A stretch of DNA of 64,000 bases from Rubripirellula obstinata (GTDB taxonomy: Bacteria; Planctomycetota; Planctomycetia; Pirellulales; Pirellulaceae): assembly GCF_001642955.1 (NCBI RefSeq), contig NZ_LWSK01000006.1, positions 1-64,000 of the forward strand. The letters are read 5' to 3'. The first letter of the stretch is position 1. Each line of letters starts with the position of its first letter. Under the pieces are notes generated by a model, which worked only from the letters and a program-made list of their open reading frames with translations, did not search any database and was not told the DNA's origin. This document shows positions 28,601 through 36,076 of this stretch, piece after piece. A program made the translations under genes and the position numbers.

Positions 28601-29085
28601 TGAACGACTCGCCCCTGCAGCCCGTTTTGACTGGTGCTTTCTTTCAGCGTGACGTAGCTGGTCAAGGATTGTCGAAGACTCGGGTAGTTTTTTTCTAAGC
28701 TTCGGGCGGCATATTCTGGGCTGATCGATTTGCCGATTAGCGGAAAGATGCGAAGCCACGCATAGGCAAACACACCCGCGACCAAGCTGACCAAAGCTGC
28801 GATCCTGGCCCAAGAATTGACGCCCGACAGCGACGGTCGAGACAGCACCCAGTGATCCAGCAGAATCCAAGCTCCGATGGAGATGACAATTCCCAGCACC
28901 AGTTTCAAGCTATGCCGAACCAACTCGCCCCACCAAAGTGCGCGACAAGCCTCGTCGATACGGGCTGCGATCAGCCGGTCGGCTGTTTCGCCTGCGGCTG
29001 ATTTGTTTCGGGCGTTTTTCTGAGTCGCTGACCGATTCGACGTCGAGGCAGGACTGGCGGGTGGAGGAGCAGCAGGCATGAACAA
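25627..29085 (-). CDS. Very large membrane protein with long Gly/Gln/Glu/Ser-rich region (DUF4175-like architecture)
   Basis: The 1152-residue protein has three predicted membrane helices in the first 210 residues (about 62-82, 93-113, 188-206), like DUF4175-type proteins. A periplasmic region of Ig-like or beta-sandwich sequence follows (about 240-590; PYLIKAGDATSQAYEFRV, NYRPPGYTG). Next is about 450 residues of low complexity (about 600-1040), dominated by GEG, GQ, SGQ and PGE repeats. A short helical C-terminal domain (EYTRKATDMVLDYLDQTRDAPDQELLDRLNW) ends the chain. Such proteins in planctomycetes are often misnamed after circumsporozoite protein because of the repeats. Met3 could be the start. 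It is probably an envelope protein. The 85-residue downstream gene is coupled to it. Confidence 0.8.
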   Translation of the reverse strand: MFMPAAPPPASPASTSNRSATQKNARNKSAAGETADRLIAARIDEACRALWWGELVRHSLKLVLGIVISIGAWILLDHWVLSRPSLSGVNSWARIAALVSLVAGVFAYAWLRIFPLIGKSISPEYAARSLEKNYPSLRQSLTSYVTLKESTSQNGLQGRVVQSIGTSTAGYLKRHDELPDEATGNMKLWLAAAVALASLVFYAAASPKNSLQSVRRLIKPTASIAPVTRVSIKDVTPGDAEAIAGRSVQVTADIRGLKPDETALCEIQYSTGAKQTTMQRDESLGAFGFIADITLDHSASGDVPYLIKAGDATSQAYEFRVKDVPVVALDSVNYRPPGYTGIAPFTRTSGSISAIEGTAITLNATTNRPIARAAIEFNPKTVGDTTQATDGAIEMVVGDDGRSLSVDFALQIDGRRSASVRRDSYRIRVWDEANANNPDPIIYPIDIIADLPPEVAIMLPTRVPKDVPIGTQQIIEVHASDADFGLSEIRLQITSGIRNVGEPVLWQDVAGKRGNQVAEYRFRPAELGLSVGDVVRITAVAIDNKSSEANDQVQGNRSKTDPIELRIVASDEMPPNEDAAGEGLSEPDDQPASDPNSSEENSGDGAGEGEQQQGGGGAEGDQGSSQTGESGQQGSGGGEGDQSEKNEGESQGEGAQSGGEGQGENKPSGGKNSTGENSPGESTPGESSPGEPGEGGAGESEPMQGEPGEGEPSEGQPGEGQPGEGNPSGQQDGSKQGAGQDSQQNQSGQNGEGQTEPQQGESAGENGSSGESGEQSSPKHDGEAFERIQDYLNQKQQEQQQGQSGQQDGQQGEQPESGEPSQGQSPNQSPAGKESGQQSGESDSSNGAPSESKSSDAKPSESEQGQPADSNAMPDDPSGQSESGQGDQSQDSSNQSSGQENASENAASEQQAGEQNPAKQGDAPEQGSEQKSDQGSEQGTDSSSDGSDQGSSDQGSSEKPSGEPKEGQPGSESTDGNSDQTGTPTDDDSATQSRSPKPSSQGRPGSGDGSGEGTDAESSQQSAENSAANDEYTRKATDMVLDYLDQTRDAPDQELLDRLNWTEQDLKQFQDRWKDIGDLDAAKNKNDPAANRATEEALRSLGLRPPSTGKNRSTSEQSDSLKGIRDSGNRRRPPAALRDAFDAFRRQMGNGS

Positions 29086-29575
29086 TTGTTAACGGAAGCA
29101 AATTGCAAGATCGGCGTGGCAACGATCCGACGATCTTCTGCTGGAAGTATAGCCCAGCCGGGGATAGTCTAGCGTGCTGTCAGTCCAGCTAGTTCCGTCC
29201 TGGAGTGTGGGTTGTAACGATTGAGCGAGTTCTGCGGACTTCGAGTGATCTTTTTGGACCCGCAAAATCAAGTTGAATTGATGACGAATTGCATTTTTTT
29301 CCTGTTCAGGTTCGACTACTGTTGAGTCAGTTAATCCTCCGCCGAAAGGTGGTGGTAAATCCTGGCCAGTAGAATCGCGATGGCGGCGTGCTTCTGACCA
29401 ATTGCTAGGCTGTTTGATCGATGTGAATTTTCGCATCGATCGAGGGAATTCTCGTGTTCTTTGTACGAATCAAATGCCTTCTCGGCAGTCGTGCATGTCC
29501 AAAACGGGGGGTTCCTAAGCTGGTATACTTCCACAAAATTCTGCCCGTGCCCAAACTCAATTCACTCGATTTCAT
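29086..29575. other. Divergent intergenic region with no recognised feature
   Basis: These 490 bp separate the giant membrane protein (minus) from the HTH protein gene (plus). I see no gene, no palindromic repeat of the families found elsewhere, and no convincing promoter. Both promoters must lie here. Confidence 0.5.
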
Positions 29576-30739
29576 ATGAGATACGCCTTCCGTCTTGCCG
29601 AATTGCTCGGCCATACCCCGGACCGCAGAAAACGTCCGGGGACAATTAAGTCAATTGTTGAGCACACTGGTTTGGACCGCCACCAAGTCGCCTCGCTTTT
29701 GAAGAACGAGGCGAAGTACATCCCGCTGGATGCTCTTTCGCGGATTTGTGACTATTTGATCGATCATGGATATGCGACCGCTGATGAATTGCCAGGTTCG
29801 CTGTTCGCTGTTAACGCAGAGAACTTCTGGGAATTACTTGCCCGCCGTGGCGAGATCGAAATTGTCCTTGGTGTTCGCGAAAGCACCGAAGGCGGATCGC
29901 CTGACAATGCAACCGTCGTCGCGAGCGATGCGGTGTTGTTCGGCGAATTGCTGAACGGTGTGTCCACGTTGGGAGGGGCGGCAAAGCACCAAGGTTCCGC
30001 CGATAAGGATGCGTCCGAAGGCGAAGATTTGCCAAGCAACGGCGAAACGTTGATGCCGAACAAGATTCAACAAACGCTCGTTTGGAGTCCGGGTCAGGTT
30101 TCCATCGAAGACGCTCGAGAACGTGCAAACGAAGTGATGGAAGGGTTTGTGGAAGCGACCGGCGACCGCGGGATGGTTTGCATCGGCAGCGTCAAAAGTA
30201 ACCCAGTCGTCGAATTGTTGTTTGCAGACGTATTCGGATGCACTCCGTTTGTCACCGAAGACGACGTTGACGATGTGTCGGCGAGATCATGCCCGTTTTT
30301 CCTTCGCTACCGCGATAGTGATCCGCAACCAGGCGGAGCGTCCGCGGGTGTGCGGTTGAGTAAAAATGAAGACGCGCCGGAGCCAGGTTTCTATTACGAA
30401 AAAGATGACGGAACTTGGGCCTACGCTGGCGGTAAGAACAAAGACACGGCGCTTGTGTTCTACATTTTCCGCGAAGCACTTGGGCGACTTGACATGGTGT
30501 TGAGCGGGTTTTCGGGACGGGCAACGCGATTGCTTGCGAAGACGATCGCAATCCGAGGCGAAGAATTCTGGCCACCGGTTTATGAAAAAGATGGCGTCCA
30601 ACTGGGGGCTTACTTGGTGCAATACGAGGACAACGAGCATGCCCCCACCCGCGATGACTTGATGTACAACGCGGGCGGAGCAGCGACGATCATGCCTCTA
30701 TCAACCGAAGCGATCGCCAAGCGAATGGTTCGTCGGTAG
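29576..30739 (+). CDS. Protein with N-terminal helix-turn-helix and a large uncharacterised C-terminal domain
   Basis: Residues about 20-60 (TIKSIVEHTGLDRHQVASLLKNEAKYIPLDALSRICDYLIDHG) form an XRE/Cro-like helix-turn-helix. It starts at the very N-terminus with RYAFRLAELLGH. A variable acidic linker follows (about 125-165), then a domain of about 220 residues with predicted alpha/beta pattern, including ATGDRGMVCIGSVKSNPVVELLFADVFGCTPF and FYIFREALGRLDMVLSGFSGRATRLLAK. The protein looks cytosolic and should bind DNA; its ligand and targets are unknown. It ends by overlapping the convergent YjdF-like gene by 39 bp, so the two genes share antisense 3' ends. Confidence 0.75.
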   Translation: MRYAFRLAELLGHTPDRRKRPGTIKSIVEHTGLDRHQVASLLKNEAKYIPLDALSRICDYLIDHGYATADELPGSLFAVNAENFWELLARRGEIEIVLGVRESTEGGSPDNATVVASDAVLFGELLNGVSTLGGAAKHQGSADKDASEGEDLPSNGETLMPNKIQQTLVWSPGQVSIEDARERANEVMEGFVEATGDRGMVCIGSVKSNPVVELLFADVFGCTPFVTEDDVDDVSARSCPFFLRYRDSDPQPGGASAGVRLSKNEDAPEPGFYYEKDDGTWAYAGGKNKDTALVFYIFREALGRLDMVLSGFSGRATRLLAKTIAIRGEEFWPPVYEKDGVQLGAYLVQYEDNEHAPTRDDLMYNAGGAATIMPLSTEAIAKRMVRR

Positions 30740-31330
30740 TTGAAGCAACGAAGCGGCAGCAATGATGCTGCCCAAAAGTGCCAGTGCGAGGTCTTTCTGG
30801 GGATCCCAAACGTCGCCCTGTTGCCCGTTGTAAGCTTCGGCTTGCCCGGGCGATAACTGGACGGCGATTTGCCATTCCAGAATTTCATAGACCGCACCGA
30901 TCGACATTACGACGGCAATCGACATGATGGCCGCGCCCGTAGGACGCATTCCGAACCCGCGGCGCAGCCATTCGGACGCAGGCGGGACAATCAATAAACC
31001 TGATGCAAAGTGTACGAATCGGTCGTAGTGATTTCGTTGCCACCCCGTTTGCTCGGACAACGAAAACCCCGTCAACCAAGCGAAGAATTCGTCATACGGT
31101 ACAAACGAATAAATCCACGTTGCACCGATCAGGTGAAGCCACCAAAACGCGATGATGCAGCCGAACGATAACGAAGTCAGACCATAGCGAACGACGACGA
31201 AAGCGAGCAGCAATAATCCGACGGCCGTTGGAATATGTTGCAATAAGAGTTGTTCAGGATAAACGCTGATCGCAAACGTCAAGCACGCCGCCATCATCGT
31301 TGTCGCGATCACCAGCAGTCGCGTTTTCAT
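30701..31330 (-). CDS. YjdF-like integral membrane protein (DUF2238)
   Basis: The 209-residue protein has about six membrane helices. It shows the family's conserved residues NHYDRFVHFASG, AVYEILEW and the C-terminal QGDVWDPQKDLALALLGS, which match the DUF2238 pattern well. The function of the family is not known. Its last 39 coding bases lie antisense to the end of the HTH protein gene. Upstream lies one GTAGGCC-type repeat unit. Confidence 0.82.
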   Translation of the reverse strand: MKTRLLVIATTMMAACLTFAISVYPEQLLLQHIPTAVGLLLLAFVVVRYGLTSLSFGCIIAFWWLHLIGATWIYSFVPYDEFFAWLTGFSLSEQTGWQRNHYDRFVHFASGLLIVPPASEWLRRGFGMRPTGAAIMSIAVVMSIGAVYEILEWQIAVQLSPGQAEAYNGQQGDVWDPQKDLALALLGSIIAAASLLQLPTNHSLGDRFG

Positions 31331-31367
31331 GCGTTACCGTTCTTGAAATAGCTAATGGGCTAGAAAC

Positions 31368-31390
31368 GAAGCGGCTTGTTCCGGCCTACG
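31368..31390. repeat. Half unit of the GTAGGCCGGAAC palindromic family
   Basis: GAAGCGGCTTGTTCCGGCCTACG is the reverse-strand half of the family unit seen complete at 47274-47310. Only one arm is present. It lies between two minus-strand genes, downstream of the barrel gene's upstream neighbour and 24 bp before the barrel gene's stop side. Confidence 0.6.
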
Positions 31391-31414
31391 TTTATTACCC
31401 ATTCTAAGCAGACT

Positions 31415-32458
31415 TTAAAACCGCCAACTGGCCTGGATGAATACGCCGTCATCGAGGTCTCGTTCTAGATCTTCGCTGACGTATTCCAGTGACCTTCCAA
31501 AAGCGTAGCCTGTTTCGATGAACAGGCCGCGGTTGCCAGCTCGAATGACTTCATAGCCGGCCATCAATCGATAGTCGCGAATCGTCAATTGATCCTTGCG
31601 GCCGTTGTCACGCGAAACCGCCCACGAATTGCCTCCGAAACCTGCACCAAGATAGACCCAGCCTTCGGCTTCGCCGCCTTGCTTCCACAAACGTTTCGAC
31701 AACCTTGGTCTGGGGATCATGCCATCGAATTTTAAGTCGGGCGATGGCGTCCAGGTGAAACCAATCGCAGGCAGCAGGCTAACGTCTTCGCGGTCTAAGT
31801 AAACCGCGCCGACGGACACCTTCCAAACATCGCTGCATTGGTAATTCAAGAGTCCCAAACCAAAGATTCGTATCGCACCTTCGCTGGTCGTCAGGTCGCT
31901 GCGAACGGCGGGACTGACGATGATGGTCGTGGAGATTTTTTCAGTCCACGTTTTCTGGTTCAGAAACGTGACTCCGGTTTCGTACAACGTTTCCGGAACA
32001 TCTAAATCGTTTCCAGAAATGCTGATTGATGGGCCGTTTAGATGGGTGGCTCGAAAGTATGGACGCAGGCCTAGGATGTTTTCCAAACTGCCAAGCGGAA
32101 CTCCAAAACTGACCCGAGCTTCCTCGAACGTCATGTCCAGGCCGCCAAGCTTGCTGCCGGTGTCAAACAAGTGACCGCCCAAAACTTCGGCACCTTGATA
32201 GAAGCTCTTGCGAAACCGCTGAATCGGAATCTCGGCCATCTGATCGATTTGCTGGGGACGAAAATCGATCGGCGGAGCGACAGCGTTGGAGTCGAAAACC
32301 GAATAGGGCTCCGTTGCATCAGGATGGATTGCTGATGGCAGTGGTGGTGATTGACCGAAACAGTTCGGCATCGTTGTGACGGTTGCGACGTAGAAACATC
32401 CGAGCAACAGAATTGCGGGTGGCGTAACCCAAGAGATTGCAAATCGAAGCGTGGCCAA
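31415..32458 (-). CDS. Outer-membrane beta-barrel-like protein (DUF6268 type)
   Basis: The 347-residue protein has a hydrophobic N-terminus (about 5-35) that should act as a signal peptide, followed by a Pro-rich stretch. Alternating beta strands (YFRATHLNGPSISISG, TTIIVSPAVRSDLTT, KVSVGAVYLDREDVSLLP, WVYLGAGFGGNSWAV) end in an aromatic C-terminal residue (ASWRF), as in outer-membrane proteins. The pattern and the ending match DUF6268 proteins of planctomycetes. No substrate is suggested by the neighbours. Confidence 0.68.
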   Translation of the reverse strand: MATLRFAISWVTPPAILLLGCFYVATVTTMPNCFGQSPPLPSAIHPDATEPYSVFDSNAVAPPIDFRPQQIDQMAEIPIQRFRKSFYQGAEVLGGHLFDTGSKLGGLDMTFEEARVSFGVPLGSLENILGLRPYFRATHLNGPSISISGNDLDVPETLYETGVTFLNQKTWTEKISTTIIVSPAVRSDLTTSEGAIRIFGLGLLNYQCSDVWKVSVGAVYLDREDVSLLPAIGFTWTPSPDLKFDGMIPRPRLSKRLWKQGGEAEGWVYLGAGFGGNSWAVSRDNGRKDQLTIRDYRLMAGYEVIRAGNRGLFIETGYAFGRSLEYVSEDLERDLDDGVFIQASWRF

Positions 32459-32523
32459 ACTGATTCCTGTAACGTGCCGGAAAACAGTGGACTAACAAAT
32501 TTGCGTGAGCTTGGTCTATAGAA

Positions 32524-32570
32524 ATCAGGAAACTCGCTCGCGATTTGCCCCGACGAGCGAGTTTCCTGAT
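32524..32570. repeat. Perfect 17-bp stem hairpin in an intergenic region
   Basis: Arms 32524-32540 and 32554-32570 are exact reverse complements around a 13-nt loop. It is the only copy of this sequence in the window and lies upstream of the minus-strand barrel gene. It has no T-run on the plus side, so it is not an obvious terminator. The rest of the gap 32459-32896 shows nothing else. Confidence 0.7.
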
Positions 32571-32896
32571 GTTCCAAACTCTTGGTTCAGCGAAGTCCGC
32601 CCCACAGACTTGTCTGAACACCGAAGCATCGCACGTAAGTCGAGCGTGTGCGAATAATGAACACCTCAGTGATCCGTTTTCGTACCGCAAGCGTCCACGT
32701 ATGCCGGTTGTCAGGTTTGGCTACGGCTCCTCCCCCCGCCTTGTGTGCGTTTTTTGAGCGTCTTGGATTCCAATCGGCAAAGCAGAATTTCTTGGGCTTT
32801 TAATGGTGATTGAAAATTTGCTATAGGCGACCGGTACCAGGCGATTGGTTTAGCCACTCGTATCCCCACGCTCACTCGTTTGCCACGGCAAATTCC

Positions 32897-34033
32897 ATGA
32901 TTCGACGTTTCTCGCCCGCACTTTGTCTTGGACTGATCTTCAGCACCTGCAGTGTCGCACACGCTGAACTGCCCAGTCTGCTTCGGATTTTTGGCAAAAC
33001 AAAAGCAGCCGAAGTCGATGCCTCCAAGGTCTATGAATTGACTCAGGAAGATGGGCCTTGGTTGATCCTTGCATCCACGCTGGTTGGCGAAGGGGCTCGG
33101 GATCGGGCGAACAAGTTGGCAGTTGAAATCCGCAGCGAGCTTGGGTTGCCGGCATTTATCTACAAAGAAGACTTTGATTTTTCGGGCACGCTTCGTTACG
33201 ACCAAATGAATTCAAAGCGGGTTCGTTATGCCAATGAATATCAGTACGAAGCCTACGTTGTTTTGGTCGGTGAGTATGACCGAGTCGACCACCCCAGCAT
33301 TGAACGCGACCTGAAATCGATCAAGGTCGCAAAGCCGAGAGCGCTGGAAGATCCACGCGAACGTGCGGCTGAGCTGAACGGAGAAACGCAGGCCGGGGCC
33401 GTCAAGGTTGTCGCGACAATGTTAAAGTCCATGTCATCCGGTGGCAAAAAGCCAGGCCCGATGGCGGGCGCGTTTGCGACGCGCAATCCAATGTTGCCCG
33501 AAAACTATTTCGAGTCGCCCGTGGTGGATTCATTCGTCAGCGAATTGAACGAAGATTTTGATCAACACAACTTGTTGCAATGCGATGGGAAATTCACTGT
33601 CGTGGTAAAAACGTTCAGCGGTACCAACACAATTACATCGAACAGCAAAGAAGAAGACTCGTTCGTCCCGACCGGGAAGAAACTGGACAAGATGGCCAGG
33701 GACGCAAACATGATGGTCAGGGAACTTCGCAAGAAAGGCGTCGAGGCCTATCAATTCCACGACCGTGAGCGATCGATTGTGACCGTGGGCAGTTTTGAAT
33801 CGCTTGGTAATGAGTTGCCAAACAAGGGCTTCCAATACAACCCGCAAATTCTGCAAACGATGCGAACCTACAGCGCCGTCAACGTTGATCCGCAACTCGC
33901 TCGCCAAGTCCCACGCAATTCAGGTCGCGCAAGTAACAACATCAACATGATTCCGTTTGACGTTGAACCAACACCGATCGCCATTCCAAAGAAAACCAAA
34001 CGCAGTCTTTATGGTTCGTTGGGACGTCGGTAA
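32897..34033 (+). CDS. Secreted protein of unknown function
   Basis: The 378-residue form begins with a signal peptide (RRFSPALCLGLIFSTCSVAHA). The start was chosen there; an ATG at 32810 would place 29 residues before it. The mature part has two stretches with the alternating strand/helix pattern of a small sensor-like module: WLILASTLVGEGARDRANKLAVEIR.. and, later, MVRELRKKGVEAYQF..RSIVTVGSF. This recalls SPOR-like modules, but that is only a visual impression. The end is basic (KKTKRSLYGSLGRR). rdgB follows after 5 bp, so the two are cotranscribed. Confidence 0.65.
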   Translation: MIRRFSPALCLGLIFSTCSVAHAELPSLLRIFGKTKAAEVDASKVYELTQEDGPWLILASTLVGEGARDRANKLAVEIRSELGLPAFIYKEDFDFSGTLRYDQMNSKRVRYANEYQYEAYVVLVGEYDRVDHPSIERDLKSIKVAKPRALEDPRERAAELNGETQAGAVKVVATMLKSMSSGGKKPGPMAGAFATRNPMLPENYFESPVVDSFVSELNEDFDQHNLLQCDGKFTVVVKTFSGTNTITSNSKEEDSFVPTGKKLDKMARDANMMVRELRKKGVEAYQFHDRERSIVTVGSFESLGNELPNKGFQYNPQILQTMRTYSAVNVDPQLARQVPRNSGRASNNINMIPFDVEPTPIAIPKKTKRSLYGSLGRR

Positions 34034-34038
34034 ACAAC

Positions 34039-34647
34039 ATGTTCGATTTAGTTCTTGGAACCAACAACCAAAAAAAACTGGTTGAGCTGCGGCTGCTATT
34101 GCCCGCGGATCGTTTTACGCTGACGACGCTTGCCGAAATCCCGGAATCGATTGACGTCGATGAAACGGGAACCACGTTCACTGAAAACGCTGCCTTGAAA
34201 GCGACTCAGCAAGCCAAGTTACTGGGCCGATGGGTGTTGGCCGAAGACAGCGGTTTGACCGTGGACGCTTTGAAGGGCCAGCCCGGTGTGTATTCCGCTC
34301 GCTACGCCGGCCAGCACGGTGATGATGAAGCGAACAACGAAAAGCTATTGAAGGAGCTCGAAGGCGTTCCGATGGATCGTCGAACAGCAAAGTTCAATTG
34401 TTATCTGTGCTTGTCGGATCCAGATGGCAACGTTCGGCTGGAAGGTCATGGAACCTGTGGCGGCGTGATCGCGACCGAGCGATCAGGAAACGCCGGATTC
34501 GGTTACGATCCATTGTTCGTGATCCCAGAATATCACCGAACGTTTGGCGAGTTAGACTTGGCGGTCAAGCGAGCGATCAGCCATCGCAGCCGAGCTCTTC
34601 GCAGCTTTGTGCCAAAGTTAGTGCGGCTGACGAATCAAGTCGATTAA
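34039..34647 (+). CDS. rdgB: XTP/dITP diphosphatase (RdgB/HAM1)
   Basis: The enzyme hydrolyses non-canonical purine triphosphates (ITP, XTP, dITP) to prevent their incorporation into nucleic acids. The 202-residue protein has TNNQKKLVELRLLL at the N-terminus, FTENAALKATQQAK, LAEDSGLTVDALKGQPGVYSARYAG, the substrate region GNAGFGYDPLFVI and ISHRSRALRSF near the C-terminus, all family signatures. It follows the secreted unknown by 5 bp. Its 3' end faces the convergent zincin gene across a palindromic repeat cluster. Confidence 0.95.
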   Translation: MFDLVLGTNNQKKLVELRLLLPADRFTLTTLAEIPESIDVDETGTTFTENAALKATQQAKLLGRWVLAEDSGLTVDALKGQPGVYSARYAGQHGDDEANNEKLLKELEGVPMDRRTAKFNCYLCLSDPDGNVRLEGHGTCGGVIATERSGNAGFGYDPLFVIPEYHRTFGELDLAVKRAISHRSRALRSFVPKLVRLTNQVD

Positions 34648-34673
34648 GCGCAGCGAGGATTTCATGGAGAGAC

Positions 34674-34792
34674 TGTGTTGAAGCGTAGCGAAACTCGCCA
34701 AGAGTTTCGGCCTGTGTTGAAACGTAGCGAAACTCGCCAAGAGTTTCGGCCTGCCGTTGGGGATTGCCGAAAGTCTTGGCGACTTCCGCTAC
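34674..34792. repeat. Palindromic repeat cluster (GTAGCGRAA..TTTCGGC family), two direct copies plus one inverted
   Basis: Two 39-bp direct copies (34674-34712 and 34713-34751) contain GAAACTCGCCAAGAGTTTC, itself a small hairpin. An inverted third copy lies at 34766-34792, where the stem reads AAGTC/GACTT instead of AACTC/GAGTT; both sides have changed together. The inverted copy overlaps the last codons of the minus-strand zincin gene and supplies its stop codon. Another inverted pair of the same family is at 39871-39936. Confidence 0.8.
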
Positions 34793-35190
34793 AAAATGCT
34801 TCGTGGGAATCCCCAGTGCGCTGCCAAGGCATCGGCGGCTTCTTCGATATCGGTGATCTCGTTCCAGGGACCGTTTCGCAGGTATGCATGAGCGAGTTCG
34901 TGTGCGATGACGTACAGACCAAACTGGTGCTCGCACGTCGCTAAACGCTCTTTCAAAACGACGCAACGACTTCCGATGCCGTCGGCCGATGGCAACGCCA
35001 TGATCAGTTTTAGTTTGTCACCACGCGAATGATTCATCTTCGTAATCGTGAACCGAACGTCGCTGGTGAAGTCTTCGATGACAGGTTCAGGCAACCGGCC
35101 AAGCACTTCGAGTAATCGCTGGCGTAGCGGATCACCTTGTGCGAATTCAACGACCAGGCAATCCAGCGGCGATGCAGGAATTTCACACAC
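34789..35190 (-). CDS. Small single-domain zinc metallopeptidase-like protein
   Basis: The 133-residue protein has a clear zincin motif His97-Glu98-x2-His101 (YVIAHELAHAYLRNG), followed by EITDIEEAADALAAHWG, where Glu116 or Glu117 is in place for the third metal ligand. The arrangement resembles ImmA/IrrE-type peptidases, which cut repressors, but no helix-turn-helix partner lies beside it. It has no signal peptide. The stop codon lies in a palindromic repeat. Substrate unknown. Confidence 0.7.
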   Translation of the reverse strand: MCEIPASPLDCLVVEFAQGDPLRQRLLEVLGRLPEPVIEDFTSDVRFTITKMNHSRGDKLKLIMALPSADGIGSRCVVLKERLATCEHQFGLYVIAHELAHAYLRNGPWNEITDIEEAADALAAHWGFPRSIL

Positions 35191-35209
35191 GATTGGGATG
35201 ACTGCTGAA

Positions 35210-35788
35210 TTATGGATCGGGTGAAGACATGAATTCGCGAACCGTTACTGATTCGCGAGCAGAAGGATCGTGCGGTTGATTGACGCCTGAAATCGGTTCG
35301 CCTGAAATCGTTTCAGCAGGGTGAAACGCATTCTCGACATCAATTCTACTCTGTTCCTGCTTCAATTCACTCATCAAGCGTCGTTCTCGTTTGGCTCTGA
35401 TCAGGCTGAAGACAAAGATCACCATAAACACCGAGCTGATGACCAGCGTTGCGAAGGCCAGGTTGGCGGCGTACGCGTCAACGTTCTCGCCGTCTAAGTC
35501 GGGGACGACGAAATCACCCACTGGTGGATCAATAAATTGTTCGGCCAGCGCAATCCCGTATCCGCATCTGGCCAGGGCTGCGACAACGGCAAACAACATG
35601 ATCGTGGCCGCGGCGGTAACCGAATTGCGGCGTCGGTGCGGGTTCAGCCCCACCACACCGCAGAAAAGCACAGGAATGCCGAACATCATCGGAATGAACA
35701 ACGCAGGCATTTTTAGCGGTGTTCCCACCATCGCGACTGCGGAAAGCCCGCAGAGAAGCAGACCGAAAATTATGCTGACTCTTGCCAT
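35210..35788 (-). CDS. Small multi-pass membrane protein of unknown function
   Basis: The 192-residue protein has four hydrophobic helices (about 4-20, 27-46, 57-80, 111-132). A soluble, charged C-terminal tail (about 135-192; RAKRERRLMSELKQEQSRIDVENAF) should be cytoplasmic. I recognise no family. It lies 19 bp upstream of the zincin gene on the same strand, so the two are probably cotranscribed. Confidence 0.6.
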   Translation of the reverse strand: MARVSIIFGLLLCGLSAVAMVGTPLKMPALFIPMMFGIPVLFCGVVGLNPHRRRNSVTAAATIMLFAVVAALARCGYGIALAEQFIDPPVGDFVVPDLDGENVDAYAANLAFATLVISSVFMVIFVFSLIRAKRERRLMSELKQEQSRIDVENAFHPAETISGEPISGVNQPHDPSARESVTVREFMSSPDP

Positions 35789-35873
35789 GGCGGAACTGTA
35801 GCGTCCCGGTTACCGCTAAGCGAGTCCCGTTAGCTTTGTTGGATTGGGCTGGGGAGATTTGAAGGTGCGCTCT

Positions 35874-35904
35874 GCCGTAACTCGCTTCACTCGCTACGGC
35901 CTAC
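35874..35904. repeat. GTAGGCCGTAGC-family unit
   Basis: On the minus strand this reads GTAGGCCGTAGCGAGTGAAG and continues to a GTTACGGC end; GCCGTA and TACGGC can pair within the unit. Related units are at 39783-39813 and 51507-51582, which differ in the middle (GAGTGAAGC, GAGCGGAGC, GAGCCATAGC). Confidence 0.7.
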
Positions 35905-35958
35905 GTTTGACGACCATTGTCTTCGGTCCATTGGAAACGATGATGAAAGCGACCTGCC

Positions 35959-36062
35959 CGTAGCTGATCCCGCCAGGGTTCAGTCGAGCCTAATTCGACT
36001 GTGGACTGAACCGATCGAGAACTGAACCGATCGTGAACTGAACCCTGGCGGGATCAGCTACG
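35959..36062. repeat. Long inverted repeat with 26-bp perfect arms
   Basis: Arms 35959-35984 and 36037-36062 (starting CGTAGCTGATCCCGCC) are exact reverse complements. The 52-bp spacer contains repeats of GAACTGAACCGATCG. It lies between two minus-strand genes, just past the stop of the radical SAM gene. A single arm of the same family is found near 63067-63092. Confidence 0.85.
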
Positions 36063-36076
36063 TTTAACATCGTCAC

